Shown: positions 1 to 13,758 of the stretch, in pieces
Layout of the letters: every line of letters begins with the position of its first letter
Numbering within the stretch: the first letter of the stretch is position 1
Origin: Pelobates cultripes
Lineage: Eukaryota; Chordata; Amphibia; Anura; Pelobatidae
NCBI GenBank assembly: GCA_933207985.1
Contig: OW240921.1
Coordinates: 94,957,819-95,021,818 of the forward strand
DNA: 64,000 nucleotides
Reading direction: 5' to 3'
Notes under the pieces: generated by a model
What the model was told of the DNA's origin: nothing
What the model saw: only the letters and a program-made list of their open reading frames with translations
The model's database searches: none
Made by a program: the position numbers and the translations under genes

Positions 1-1797
1 CACAGGTTTTAAGCTACAATAATTGTGTTTACAAATCAGTCTGTGTAAATAAAATGCACTGTACTTGCTGTATAACATGCATTCATGTTATTTGGCGCAT
101 GCTATTCACCAATCATGGATTGTGTGATTTAAGAGTGACTCCAAGTAAGAGTTAAAATACATTGTTTTGAAATAAATTTTACAGAAAATAAATAAAAAGT
201 TTGCTAATCTAAAAATATTACACTGACTGCAAACCCCATGCTTTGCAGCTTCTGTCTTTGGAAAGCGCTCACTCAACCAGGAAGTGGATTACAGTCTTGA
301 CATTGCCATTCTTGATATGTTCCTGAGGTAATGATGTGTATCAGGCGCCCACAACAGTCCTGATTGTGGTGGGACAGACCTGATTTCGAAGTTCTGTCCT
401 ACTGTACCGATTTTTTGCATTAGGGACATCAGGGATCGGTGATTGGGCAGCAAAGCGCAAGTGCGTCTTTACAGACTCTCTGCAAGTCCCTGCAGGCTGG
501 GGGTCAGCAAAATTAGCTCCTTCAGTCTATTAGCATGCGAGTTCGCCTATTACAGGCATCACCAGGGACATGATCTGCATCATTGGCCGTGCCCCCTCTC
601 AGACACGCACACCCCTCCTGATTTTTATTTTCCCAAAACTGAAAAGTAGAAACCATTTTGAAAGACTAGAACTTGGTGAAACGTTAATCTCTTTTAACAC
701 TATTCTAAACCCTCCTGGAAATTTTTAAAGAAGATTTTATCAAGAGGTGGGGGATTATACCACTATTGCGATTGGGATTGAGCAAAAAACCTTTTTTGCT
801 CCTTTTTTGTGAGTACCTCTTATTTTATTTATTTTGATGTTTGATTTTATACCAGTGAGCACTATTTGCAATTTTATTTTTTACATACAAATCTACAATG
901 GTGACTCACTGCTTTCAAGTTTGGAGATACTCACAATTTCTACTGCGATCAGATCCAGATACAACATCTGCCAAGGCCCTACAGGACCACCACATCCAAA
1001 GGCGTGGATTGTACCTCCCAGGCACTACCATCTAGAGCTGATCTATAGAAGTGTGTTTTTATAGTCCTTTCACCAAATGTCAGAAAATACTAAGTTTTTC
1101 TTTTGGTTCTTTTCTCTCCACATATCCATTGACCATCTCCTGGATTCAAGACTATCTACAAGGAGCTGCTACCTCACTTCCATAATGAAATGGAAGGTAT
1201 GATCTAGATCATCAGCCGGAGCATTGCTGGCAGGGGTGCCACGCCGCAGTTGCCTGCGCTGGCGTGGTCTTGTGGCAACAGCTGCTGGGATCTGTATGAA
1301 TGCTGGGAACCTGGATGTGATATTCTCCGTCCCAACACTAGTGCCAAGTTGATCCCAGCAGCAAAAATGCTGAACCCCAGGGAGGCTTCCATTCCAGCTC
1401 TCCCTTTCAAGGTAAGAACAGCGGGGCTGGAGGTAGGGCTGGGTCAGTGTGTGAAAAAAAATATAAAAGATAGAATAGAAATGAAGTGTGTGTAGGAGTC
1501 TGAGCATATATTAACGTGTATTAGTGTGTTAGCATGTGTATGTTTGTGTATGGGTCTGTGTGTATGTTAGCATGTGTAATGTAACTATAAATAAAAGGGT
1601 TGGGAGGTGCAGAATACATTTCCACCCTAGTTGGCAGCAAATAACCTAGGTACGCCTCTGAGCACGCACTCTAGTCCAGCTTGCCTGCAACTTACATTGG
1701 CTCCCTGGCAGTCACTCTGAATTATTCTATTGAAATCACTACTTTTATAAACTGTCAGCAAACTAAGGGCGATGTGTCTGGAGTGTTCATATAGTAT
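1..1797. other. Non-coding sequence with a hAT-like element end
   Basis: No exon was recognised here. A TG-rich degenerate tandem stretch lies at about 1440-1590. It is followed by a terminus ending at 1660 whose reverse complement begins CAGAGGCGTACCTAGG, a hAT-like end. The matching left end was not found. The remaining C-terminal exons of GOLIM4 (acidic tail in human) would be expected at or beyond this side, but no acidic splice-bounded reading frame was seen. Confidence 0.4.
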
Positions 1798-2870
1798 TTT
1801 TTTTTTTTTTATTCTTTAATTTATGTTGACAGAGATAACATGTACATATCGAACATGATTTGCAACTCAAACAAAGAGTGACATACACATTGCATACAGA
1901 TTATGGTAACCCATCCATCACATACCCATGTGGCAGGTAGTTGTCTAACAGTCTCCACCATAGCCCCTTTAAAACGATGTGTTAGTTACCTTGGTGCAGT
2001 TTAATATTGCGAGTTACAATTTGTCAACTTTAGTTTTAGTGATTAGATAACAGGAGAAAGAGAGGAAGATAAAAAGAGACAGAGAAACAAGAAGTATTTG
2101 GTAGTATATGACACTTGGCTGTTGGACATGTACATAAATAGTGTCGGTGTGTGTCCACCTACCACCGGGAGCCCTCTAATCAGATATTATGGTGCGAAAT
2201 GGGTTTTCCATGTCTCAGGGATAGGTCAATAGCCTGAAGCGTGTTTCCCTCTCCCTGGTTTTTAAGGGGCTCAGCAAGTCGCCATCTCGGGAGTCGTTAC
2301 GCTCTCTACCTGTTGCCGGCAGCTGGCGGGGGCCTTCTGAAGGCTTTGGTTTGCATTCCTCTGTTCACACCTGGTCTTTAAACAATTTGCCGAGTCTACC
2401 TCTCCCTACATCCCCCGGACGGTATATGCTACACATAAGAAGTGAAGGATAGAAATAAGAGAAAAGTAAGTAGATGTTGAGAAAAGATACCGAGGTAGAG
2501 GTGAGGGGGGGCAGGAGCCGATGCACTTCTTCCCTTTGTTTTAGCTGTCCTGTGGGTCTTGGGTCTACTGGGTGTTGCTAACACAGGGGGCTATCTTCCC
2601 ATGGTGCCCATATTTTCTGGAATTGTTTTTGAGATCCCCTAACTCTTGCCGTCAGGTCATCCATCATATGTACCTCCCTTATTCTATTAATGATCCCCGT
2701 GAGAGGTGGAGTGGATAGTAGTTTTTTTTATTGTACTTTATATAGTGTCCCAGTTTTGTTGTATTTGTTTCCCATTTCAGAATAAAGGACACGGCGATCG
2801 CTCGGATAATCCACTTTTCCCCATGAGGGACGCCGAGTGGTTTTGTTCTGCCTGAGACACGTCATCAATC
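1798..2870 (-). mobile_element. L1-type LINE fragment, 3' end only
   Basis: On the plus strand the block starts with a poly(T) run at 1797-1810, which is the poly(A) tail of an inverted retrotransposon. Read on the minus strand from about 2830 to 2570 it gives a degraded L1 ORF2 C-terminus, including the stretch FQKIWAPWE that is typical of the end of L1 ORF2 proteins. The rest is 3' UTR. The 5' part is missing, as is usual for 5'-truncated LINE copies. No convincing target duplication was found. Confidence 0.6.
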
Positions 2871-2951
2871 TCCCCCATGTTTATCTAATAAGAAGTGCTG
2901 TACTATAGGACAATCCAGATTCGGGTGAAATGTGGGATGCATGATACGTAC

Positions 2952-3101
2952 CTCTTTTTTCCCCCCAGATATTTTTGGATTCGTTTTCTTTAAACCTTCT
3001 GTTTTCTCCTCAAAATCTGTCTCGTCTATCTGAGCCTCCTCAAATTCGTCTTCACCCTGATTATTGGGATCTTTGGCAGGATCTGCACCGTCCTGTGGGA
3101 T
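2952..3101 (-). CDS. GOLIM4: GOLIM4 C-terminal-region exon (luminal acidic domain)
   Basis: This exon has 50 codons and enters and leaves in phase 0. The minus-strand acceptor is CAACTTCAG and the donor is GAG|GTACG. It encodes an acidic stretch containing DPNNQGEDEFEEA. The same residues occur in the luminal C-terminal part of human GOLIM4, just before its long Glu-rich tail, and this is the clearest identification of the gene. GOLIM4 (GPP130) is a type II Golgi membrane protein that cycles between early Golgi and endosomes and is sensitive to manganese and pH. The exon joins in frame to 4407-4474. The downstream Glu-rich exons are not visible in the window. Confidence 0.9.
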
Positions 3102-4406
3102 CTGAAGTTGAAAGAGATGTTTGTATTTGTAGATTATTATTGGCATTTATATAGTGCCAGCTTAATCCGCAGCACATTGCAATTTTAAAAAGGGGGATTG
3201 AACAGCAAATGAGAAATGATTACACATGCTGACACGAACAAGATGTTAATGAAGACCCTATGTGAGTGAGCTTACAATCTATGGCCTTGATTTTATAACC
3301 TTGAAACGGATTCAATACTGTAAGAAATATGTATCAAATGATTTATCTAAGGAAAGCACCATTAAAGTATACAGGATTTTGCATAGATAAATCATTTAGA
3401 AAGTGTCTCTAACAGTTTTGAATTATTTGGAAAGTTTATTAAATCGAGGCCCATTTCTCAGTTTTGCTAAATCTCAGTCAGGTTCATATTTTTTATTTTA
3501 TAGTTTTTTGTTTTTTTTAGTTGTATCAGTTATTTCCTGTAAAGTCAAAAACCTCACAAACAAGGGCTCTACAACAGGAATGGTTGAGAGTTAGCAATTC
3601 AGCTGTTGGGCAAAAATCACAGGGTTTTAGCCCTAGAAAATATATGCTCTAAAGGAGGACCAGAACTTGCGGCTGATAGGGTGAGGTTAATTTTTATGGT
3701 ATGTCAAAAAACAAAAACAAAACTTTGATGCTCAGTTTAATAGATTTTTGGCAAGATGAGGTTTGGTCACATTTCCATGCAATCAGTAGCAGACCATATT
3801 TAAAATGTGTAGGACAAGATATATTTTCTGGTAACTAACATGATTTATTCTGTACATAGAGCTAGTATGAATTTTAGAAACCTTGTAATTGTTTGTGGTG
3901 GAGGGGTCTGTGCCGCAAGAGGCACATGCAAAGAATTCTGGGATCAGTCTACTCACTGTACTCACGTCCAAGTACACCTGCACATAGGTTCTTTATACTC
4001 TTACCAACTGCAAAAATTATAAACCCTAATCTTCAACATTTAATAAAACATTTTCTATAGATTTGTCAGCACAACCATTTGTGTGTCTCTGTCTGCAGAG
4101 TAACAAGTTGTATGCAAACATAAGACTTAAAGGAATAGGAGACCATTATATGAATACATGTGAATAATTACAACTAATACAAGAATATCAAGAAAACATA
4201 ATTAAAATGAGAACAAGACTGAAATATTATTCGAAGAGCAGAAATTGAAAAATATGTATTGGATGAGGTCTACATGATTTTATGACCGATGTGTCTTTGT
4301 ATAGGTCATGTATCAGCTGCATCTCAATGATCTGAGAATTAACAGCGCACAGTCGCTAAACGCGAAGAGACAGCGGGAGCTACATTGTAATGGGATACAT
4401 ACTTAC
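3102..4406 (-). other. GOLIM4: GOLIM4 intron
   Basis: AT-rich intronic sequence between the exons at 4407-4474 and 2952-3101. I see no further coding or recognisable mobile sequence. Confidence 0.7.
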
Positions 4407-4474
4407 CAATGGTTCCTGCAATACGTGCTGCTTTGGAGACTGCAGGTTTTCTTTCCTGTCAATCATCCCGGCAT
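4407..4474 (-). CDS. GOLIM4: GOLIM4 small luminal exon
   Basis: This 68 bp exon was found from splice signals. The acceptor is TTTTCTCGCAG and the donor matches the consensus exactly (TTG|GTAAGT). It contributes two bases that complete a codon from exon 12322-12515 (GAT, Asp), then 22 codons beginning AGMIDRKENLQSPK. It ends in phase 0, the phase in which exon 2952-3101 starts. It bridges a phase mismatch that would otherwise exist between its neighbours, which is strong support that it is real. In human GOLIM4 a short segment with an Asp-Ala-Met-Asp motif lies at a comparable place before the acidic tail. The rest is divergent. Confidence 0.8.
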
Positions 4475-7400
4475 CTGCGAGAAAATGATTAAATTATTAA
4501 TTTAGCCTTACTCATCGGGAGGTTGACACGTAGCCCATGTGTCTACAGCAGTGTTCTGTAAATCAAGACATGAAAAATCACTCATGCATTCAATAAATTC
4601 ATTAACTCAATCATTGCTGGGGCCTGGAAATTAAAGACCACAAATGGATCAATAGTTGGGGGGAGACGGGGGAGGTGACATTTCCAAAGACATAATCAAA
4701 TAGAAATAGCGTATGACATCAGTGGAGGAGCACCTGCAGCTCTCAAACTGTTGCAGGGTAGTTAATCCTGATTGAGATACTACAAAGATAAGGTTCTACA
4801 TTAGTTTGAGCAGGAGGTTCCAAAAGGTTAGCACCTCAGCTGTTTGCAAAAGCATAATGAGTTTTAAATGATTGGAGGTCTTCGTTTTTGGACACCAGGG
4901 AGTTAGAGGGATGCAGGTTTTCCAAATTGTCATAGAGAAATAAAAACACATTGTATTGAGAGAACATTTAACTATGACACAGAGATTTGATTTAAAAATA
5001 AAGACACAATTTAAGCTCCCCATCCCCTTTTATTTTTAATTTTATTTTTAAAGCCAGTAGTCATAATTCACAAGAAACAATTTAAATGAAGGGATCAGGC
5101 CTTCATAAATTTAATCATTTACATTGATTTTAATTACAAGGGACTTTACTATATAATTTGTTTTAACACTTGGGGGATGGGGATATGCACCAGAAATGGG
5201 AACTTTAATTAAAACATCCAATTTGTAAAGGAAATGTTAAGTTGGAATTTTTTTTTCAAACATCTCTATGGTCTAATTTTTGACAATTTCATAGACATTT
5301 TTAAGTGCAAGTCCCCTCCCCTGCTAGTATATGCAGAACCATTGAAAGTTATTCATGATATACTGTTATTCACTCCAAATAGTGTGCTTAGCAATTTTGT
5401 TTCTAAAACAATGGATTGTGATTGAGAGACTGCAGACACCATTACTGATATCCGAAGATGACCCCACGGTATGTTCAACTTACATAAATGAAACGAACAC
5501 GTGTCCTCTTCTTTCACTCTACTATACCAATCAAATAAAACGGCATGTATTTAATCAGCAAACCTGGCTAAATAAAGTTTTTAGAGGTATTGATCATGCA
5601 CAACTCACAAGATATACCACTTCCAGTCACAGCTTGGAACATATGGACTGTATTCACAAATCTCAGCTGACGTGCAGAGCCATTAAATCCTTTTAAGTAA
5701 AATTGCGATGTGTCCTGGGCACAGCCAATCAGAAGGAGGGAGCAAATACCCATAACCCGAGCAAAGGAAGTGAGAAGTAGATTTACCCACCTACCTCCCC
5801 CTATTAGGTCTACCCTTCCCTGGCTATTTTCACACCTGGCTAGGTACTGTCTTACATATGAGGATTTCAGGGATAAAAGCTAAAAGTGTGCTTGATTCAT
5901 TTAAAAAACAAAACAAAACAAAAAAAACACACTTTTTTTCTAAAATAACATGTACAAAACATGTCATGCAATATATGTGATATAGAGAGACACACACACA
6001 CACACACATTCAAGAAGTGACTCATATGCCTAGATATGTACAATCCTCATAGCGTAGGATGCACGTAATACCTGAACAAAAGGGAACAAGCTCACGTCAC
6101 CCCGCACACAGCTGTGGGCTCTGCTACTAAAGAGGAGTGTGGAAGAATTGGTCTGAGAGGTTGGAAAAATAAGAATTTTTTTACAATGAAAAAAACAAAC
6201 AAAAAAAAAAAACCTGTTCATTACGTGGGTAGTGTAAATTTTTTTTTTTAAATGAACATTTTGCTTATTTAATGCTTCTATATAACAAAGAGTTACAAAA
6301 TCAAAGCACAATACAAGAGCAGAAACCATATTTTCTATCCAATGTGAAATCTCAAGCGTCACTTGTGTGTATATTTATATATAAAATCTGCAGTTTTTCC
6401 CGAAGTGTCTGACAAGACAGGCCAGGCCAGTAATTCTACAATAACCTTTATTAAGGAATCCCTGGCAGCCGTCCTGCACTTCATTGAACCCCTCCTCTAG
6501 ATTTTCACCACGCTAAAGCAAAGCATACTGGTTGAATCTAATCAACCTTTCGCACTGCTGCTGACTATTATCGACTTCTCGTGAGTCACAGTTTGCAGCA
6601 GCCGTAGCCCCGTCGATTGAATGTGATTGCCGCAGGTTCTATTACTGGTCTGTACAGATTTACTTCCTAAACCAGCCCTATCGAAGTCGTCCCTCAGCAG
6701 CCATCGGAACTGTCAATAATAAAAGGGCTTCTTAAGACACGGACGGTGATTGTTCTGCTGTAGAACAATATCACTTTATATAAAGCACAGCTGTCGTGCA
6801 AAGAATGACAGGTTACATGTACATTGCACTGGTGAGATTTTATATAAATTTTGAAGATTCATGTAATAATATTAAATATCAACATACGTGTAAAATCGGT
6901 ATGCCAGTCAGCATGCAATATGTATGTGCACCTCCTATGCATGTTTATCCAATTACCAGTGTGCATCACACAATTTTTAAAGCTACGTAGAAGCTGGTTT
7001 GCTTCTGCCTGATTGAGACATAGCTATGAACTGACAAGAGAATTGCAAATGATGATATTAAAATAGGGTAATGGTGATTTATTAAATGATATATTTCTCT
7101 AAAAGTATGTATTTGCTTATACTCTTGGTATCTCAATGTATAAGTTAAGGGTGGCTAGCCCTGATCTACTCGAAAAATGTTTTCGATCATTTGCCCATGA
7201 GTCCTCGAATATGCAGTGGTCAAACTGTCGGGGTGGGTACAGGCGTCAATGCCCGTTGGTATAGCTTGCGATTTGTATTCTATATAAATATTGAGAGCAC
7301 AGTTTTATTTAAACCAGAGTCTTGACCTTTAACTGAACCTCCTTCTTAAAAATCCATAGAACAACACATCAGCATTAAGAAGTTAAAATGCAAATGTCTG

Positions 7401-10400
7401 GTAAAAGAATCAGATAATGTCGTTGATGAGTACTGTTTTGAATAACAACAAGGACGCACAAGGAATATCAATGTTAAATACCATTCATCTGTATACAGGT
7501 TTCATCTTTAATTTAAAAAAAGGTTACAAAATATTACTTAAAAAAAATAAAATGTGATTGTCATTTTGTAAAATTTTTTTTTTACTTCATACCGAAGATT
7601 GTACAATAGTAAAAATGTTCAAGTCAGAGTGATAATGTTTCAAAGAATTATCAGGGTTGTCATTTAATAACTAGAATATGTACTTCAAGGTGACCATGGA
7701 CTTTCATTCCCTGTGGTCCTGATGGCAATCAGACATCTCATGTTATTACCAAAACAAAACAAAAACTAAACAAAACACAAAAACAAACAAAAACACAAAG
7801 CGGTAAAGGTGGTCATGTTTAACAACATTACTGCCAATGCTCCACCCCTTGCTTGCAGTAATTTCCACAGCAGCCAATAGGAAGCCGAGCATCACAGTTA
7901 AAGGAAAAGACACAAAAAGTAGAGGAGGTTAAAAAAACCTCAATGGCAACTCTGTATATAGGTTGTAAACCCAGAGTTAAGAGGGTTTCTCCAATATGTA
8001 AATGTACATTTACAAACTACAATAATAAAACAAATGTAATTATAAATACACATCACAGTTAAATTAGTATATATATATATATATTTGACCCCTTGGGTGT
8101 AGTGCCTGGACGCCCTTCTGCACACATTAACCAATGACAGTCTGCATAATTGTTCTTTGTGCACACAAGTTTTGGGTCACCACATCCAAGGGCCTAAATC
8201 AGCTCTTTATCCCCACAATAAAACAAACATTTGAAAATAAATAGTTGTGCTTTTGTTTGTATCCCTTTTTTTCCCAGACTTTAAAATCCGCTCTCTGGCT
8301 ACTGATAGCAGCAATTTTTTAATGAATATTAAAAAATAAATTGAAAAAAATAAATTACAAAATGGACATCTAAAAATCTATATAACCATTTGCTTGATCA
8401 CTTAAATTTTTTTTTTATAAATAAAATATTAAAATATATGCTTTAGAGCTGTACTGGGTCATTTCTATTATTCATTACCATTCTTCACATTTTCACTGTG
8501 TTCTCGATTGATTGCTATAGTTCAAAAACATTTGTATTTACTTAGCCGTACATAGATATTTGACATTGCTCACGATTCACGTAAGGAGCATTACAATTTG
8601 ATCAGTATCACCGACACATTACACTGCAGCAATGAAGTACCTTGGGTTTATAGTCCAGAATTCTGAGCACTGCTTGTTGTGATAACCTACTCAAAGACAT
8701 CAGAAGAAAGGTGGGGCCGAAAGACATATTTGAATCTAGCGTAACTGTAGCCCGAAAGGTTTGAAAATACAGTTATAACCCAGTTGCTCCAAGGGATTTG
8801 ATCAGTTGGAAAGGATAGCGAATAATTGCGCAAAAGAGAAGGAAGAACTTTTATGAGAATTTCAAAGTCGTAGACGTAAAAATTTTGAATTGAATATGCT
8901 CTCATACAAGAACCAGGTCAAGCAATTGGAACAGAGTGATTTGATCAAAGATTTAACTTGGTGGACAAACAAATCAAATCAAATTTCATTAGAATCTGGA
9001 GAGATGATTCCGTAAGAAGAACAAAAAGTAAAGCGATATTTTCAAAGGAGAAAGAACAGGCGTATCTATACATATGGAGAAAAGGATTTGATCTCAAATG
9101 AAGAAACAAATTGTCGTCTTGGATCATCCACGTTTCCAGAATACGTTACAGACACAGTTGAATTATTCACAGTCCAACAGAGTCAAGTGCAGTCCAGTCT
9201 TCTGGTAGACACCTTCTTCCCAGACAGACGTCAGATTTCCAAAACACTCTTCATTTAGGGGCAATACTAAGAATGTTGATGCCTCTTATTTGTATCCTGA
9301 AAGGAGATTCTTCCACCTCCACAGAGAGAACGGCTGAACACTAACATCATTTAGCTTTCAATTCATTGGTATAAAAGAATCTACATACAGAAAATGAGAA
9401 TGTACAGGAAGTATATTTATATTAAAAAAAGGATTATAAAGCAAGATATTATTAAATTAGGAATTCTATAATTTATGCAATGTGTTTCTTGATTACTCTT
9501 GGTTACATTAGGGCTTATTCTCCACATCCAGTAGTAAATTTTTTATTTTATTTTTTTTAAATATGTCGTTATGATTCAAATATATAGGTTTCAAAATATG
9601 GCAATCCGCCAATATATTCCAAATGACCATCATCATTTACCATGTAAAAGTTACTAAAATCATGAACTTCTAATGTTTTGTGAACGGTTGCAGTTATTTT
9701 GTTATTTTTAGCATCTATCTAGTTTTTACACTTCTGTCCTGGGGTTTTGGCTTGCATAATGGACGCTGGGTTAAAATGGTTCTCTGATAGGGGGTAAACG
9801 GTTTTACTGAGTGACATTTTCTCTCTAATGTCTGTACTTTTGTATTTCTCAGAAGAGAAACCACGATAAAAAACTTATTATTTTCTCAGAAAAGAAACAT
9901 TTTACCAATAACTGCCTATACTTAAGTCTAACTTATTGTGATTATGTGACAGTCTCTTGGCACCATGCCAAAGTAACTGGTCAAATCAGTTTCAGATGGT
10001 TTGACAATTTCCTAGGTCTCCCAGGAGTCACCAGTCCGGCCTCCTTTACAGATATCGCTAACATGGACAATGCAAGAGCAGTTGGAGCAGCAGAAAAGGC
10101 TAGACTAGGCCAAGTTAAAAAAGCACCCACTTAAGTGCACACCAACACTTTATACAGAGAACCTGTATCTTTCGACTTCAAATGGACATAACAAAGAATC
10201 TACTCATTCTCGTACACGAGAGACAGGATTTGCCAGAATGTGCTATCAGGAAGAAAGAACCTTGAGAGATGGACAAGTAGGAAGGCTTCTCCTTAGTACC
10301 TAAATGGAACCAGCAGACATAGGGAACAAGACCGATACCGTGTTACTCAAGAATGGCACAAGTCTTTCAATGTATGGTTACCACAAATGCCTTGATGCCA

Positions 10401-11915
10401 CAAACCATATTCTGGAGAATGTTCTTTAGAAAATATTTGGTACTACACATTTCTTCTAATAGTAAAACTATCTAATAAAACAAGAGCTGAAATTCTCAAA
10501 ATGTTGCACGTTTTTGAATGATCTTCGATAACTTTTCTAAGTATAATATTTTATAGGCAGACAGCTAGCTGTTGTGGGCAACATTTAACAATCAAGTCAA
10601 ATTCTGGAGGCACTAGACGACAATCAAACTAAGTGCCCCAGGCACCATTCAACAATCAAAAGAATGACAATTATAGCAAACTCTGTGAATGCATGCAAGA
10701 GATTAAAATTTAACTTATACTCTCTGCAGTGCCAAGTAGTGTAAAAACTGAGGGTTCAGAATTACTGAAGCAGAAGGGATATGACTGCCAAAAGAGAAGA
10801 CCAACTTAAAATTCCTATTCTGCTTGCTCGAGCAGTAATAGGCAAGGTAATACATTTTTAATGCTACATTTCACTTTAGGATTTGATTTGACCGGTTTAG
10901 TTTAGTACACAGGTGGAAAGAAAGTGAAGAAAGATGTGCAAAGACCTGCATTGTTTTCGATCTTAAAGCAAATTTTATAAATGTTAAAGGACAGAATAGT
11001 ATAAACCTAAGCAGACATTTTAGGGGAGATCTCACAGACCACCAAATACATCTGGCATTCTAAAATCCTGAGCTTGGGCTGGACTCTAAATAACTGGCTA
11101 CAAACATTGTGTGTGCGTTCCCGGTGACACCTAAATAGCTAGGGCAATTGTTCACGATAACCTTTTTCTGCAGGCTAGGATTTTTATTTATTCTTCCTAC
11201 CTTTGTGTCTGCACATATGAAAGATTATATTGACTGATTCAGAATAAGGAGATAACTCAAGGTGATGGTCATTTCTATTAATGACAGCTACATTGTTTCA
11301 TTAGGAGACTACCAATCCACTCTGAAACCAGCCCAGGACCAATGTGATTAGTAAATATTAAAATAGAGATCTTTCCCTTCTGATTTAGATACTTGCTTAA
11401 AGATTTGGTTTCCCCGTAATATTTGTGAGGAATCTTTTCTATTCCATAAAAAAATTTTTTTGTAAAAAATATATAATCTGGAACTTTGCACCACTTTCCT
11501 TTCCCCTTTTCTGTTGTCCATTCACAATGATATATTACTGTAAAGACAAACTTTTTGAGCCCCATTAAATCAAGTTTATTTCTATACCGGATAGACTGCC
11601 TTTTGCCTTCCTGATAGAAGTGGAGTTCACCCTACCTGTCTGCTGGTTGGTTCTGCAACCAGGCAGGTAAGGTTGGAAGTGGTTGGATCTTTGCTGACAT
11701 AAACCCTAACCGAGACACATAAAATTGATGAGCCATATCCAGGTTAACAGTGCTCAGGTCTCCAGGATTGATAGCTCTGTGAAAGGCAGACAGAGTATAA
11801 CCTCAGAGTTCTAGGTCTACGGATGTACCCATGCAATAAATTCACTATTACGGATTTGTAGAATAATGGAATGCAATGTTAAAATATAAATAAATATATA
11901 TTCAATTAAAATGAA
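4475..11915 (-). other. GOLIM4: Long GOLIM4 intron, no recognised gene
   Basis: About 7.4 kb of AT-rich intron. It holds simple runs such as (CA)n near 5990-6008 and (TA)n near 8070-8085, and several A-rich tracts. The open frames are short, lack splice context and resemble no protein I know. Confidence 0.6.
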
Positions 11916-12145
11916 TATATATAGATTTTTAAAATGTTATTCAAAAGTTACAAATAGCGTCTCTGAAACTCCAATCTACCTACATATATATATATATATA
12001 TATATGTAGATTGGAGTTTCAGAGACGCTATTTGTAACTTTTGAATAACATTTTAAAAATCTATATATAGATATAGATAGAGAGAGAGAGAGAGAGAGAA
12101 GTTTCAGAGATGCTATTTGTAACTTTTAAATAACATTTTAAAAAT
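11916..12145. repeat. Hairpin MITE with an extra third arm copy
   Basis: Two long inverted arms, 11916-11979 and 12006-12069, match almost base for base around a (TA)n loop. After a (TAGA)/(GA)n tract, a third partial copy of the right arm follows at 12101-12145 in the same orientation as the second. The structure is that of a palindromic MITE whose one arm was duplicated. No transposase is present. Confidence 0.75.
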
Positions 12146-12321
12146 ATAAACATGGTCAAACAGCAAAACATGGCTCTCCATGGACTCCTGAGAATCCAGT
12201 TTGAGAAACTCTAAAATTTGCAAAATCATTTTAACAGCTGCTTGCATGCAGTTACTCAAATGTAAATACATTGAGCTGTCTTTCCTTTTCAGAAAATGTA
12301 CAATATGTCAATAATTCTTAC

Positions 12322-12515
12322 CCCTTTCCATCTCTTCCCTTGCTTCATTCTTTGGCTTTGCTGGACGTCCGCCTCTTCCGTCCAGGTTGATAGAAGGATC
12401 CCGTACTTCTTTCATATCCATTATGTGGCCATGGTTTTCATCCTCCCCACCTATTTTCTCATCGATATCCTCTTCATTTTTTCTCTCATTTACCTTTTTA
12501 ACTATGTCTTGCCAG
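12322..12515 (-). CDS. GOLIM4: GOLIM4 luminal exon, charged
   Basis: This exon of 194 bp has a strong acceptor (CCCCTTTTCTTTTCTGTAG) and the donor AAAGGG|GTAAG. Its first base completes a Ser codon left open by exon 25192-25376. It then encodes 64 codons and ends in phase 1, which fits exon 4407-4474. The protein is hydrophilic and highly charged, beginning WQDIVKKVNERKNEED and ending PKNEAREEMER. It has no membrane segment, as expected for the Golgi-lumenal stalk or tail. I could not align it with confidence to human GOLIM4 from memory. Assignment rests on phase continuity and position between recognised exons. Confidence 0.75.
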
Positions 12516-13274
12516 CTACAGAAAAGAAAAGGGGAAATTGGTGTAAACCGTAAGACTGCCATACCAACAATGATGATCGGAATATACACTGAAAAAGTCT
12601 TGTTTGCTCATTACTTGCTTAAATTGAAAATAAATTAGGGATTTGCAATAACGCTGGCATAGGTTCAAATTCCTCTCACTTTCTGCCAAACCTCCCACTG
12701 CTGTTAATTATGGACATATCACAAAACAAATAAAGTGGACAATGCATGAGCCATTATGTTTGATTTAAGATTCAGAGTTCCATCCCTGGCTCCAAAGAAA
12801 GATTATTGATCTGGTTGAACAGAAAAATAAATAAGGAAAAGCAGTAAAAATAAATAAAAATTTAATAAAGAAACCTACATATGTTCCCTCCCTCTACTGG
12901 CTACTTCTTGGGAATTAAAACTGCAAATTATACAGATAATATTAAAATATATATTTAGCAGTACAACGATTGGCCCATTTTCACATCCTTTTGGTTCGTC
13001 TGAATTGTTTTTTCCCCAAAAGAATTGCATGAACGAAAACCATCCAAACTGAAATGCCACATTTACAAATCAAAAAAACATTTCATTTTTTCGAAAATAT
13101 TGATTCGGCTGAACCAACGCATTCCGCTATGCCCAAGTCTACTGTTAGATAGCATTGTCCCCAACAGCAGCTTTCAAACAGCAATTAGTATGCTCACAGA
13201 TAGTGGTGTCCATGACCCACCCAATAAGGCTGAATTTCCACTTGCAATTGGACAAGTTGTAATTTTGAGCCGTG

Positions 13275-13290
<16 letters not shown>
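12516..13290 (-). other. GOLIM4: GOLIM4 intron with (GT)n tract
   Basis: AT-rich intron ending in a (GT)n/(GTAT)n microsatellite at 13272-13307, which served as target for the Penelope-like element to its right. Nothing else was recognised. Confidence 0.6.
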
Positions 13291-13308
<18 letters not shown>

Positions 13309-13310
13309 AA

Positions 13311-13525
13311 TAGAAACTAATCCGCATATTAGGCATAGTTTTCGAACCCATTCAACTGGATATAGCCAATTCAAATAAATAATAGAACAACTGTTCTAGA
13401 GCAGAGAGAGGATATTGAAAAGGTTGTATGTATTATGGCTAATAAATGACAATAGCTAAATCTGGCTATATATAATGGTACTAGATGATGCAACTGGGTC
13501 CATCCAGATAGAAATATAGCCATAA
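13311..13525. repeat. Penelope-like element: left inverted terminal segment
   Basis: This segment is the reverse complement, nearly base for base, of 19577-19792 near the right end of the same element. Confidence 0.85.
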
Positions 13526-13650
13526 ATAGTGATTGTTTACAAGACCTGTGAGTGCATCTCTTCTTCAATTGTTGTACATATCCAGCGTGGGATTGCACCG
13601 AGGCATTTTTCTACACATCTATTGAAAGGGTGAGTGCCACTACACTTGTA
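13526..13650 (+). repeat. Penelope-like element: left pseudo-LTR, direct copy
   Basis: It repeats about 20543-20667 in the same orientation with few differences, including the shared run ACAAGACCTGTGAGTGCATC. It ends just before the ORF1 leader. Confidence 0.85.
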
Positions 13651-13758
13651 TATATATTTTGTGGTGTACGCTACACTTTGTGCGCACCCCCTCATGTTAA
13701 ATTCCCTTAATAGGGATTACTCACTAAACAGTGATTTACTCTTCCTCTGAGAAACTGT

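Noticed and set aside
11278..11565. A 95-codon minus-strand frame with mixed composition
   Set aside because: No splice context, no known motif and AT-rich surroundings. Probably chance.
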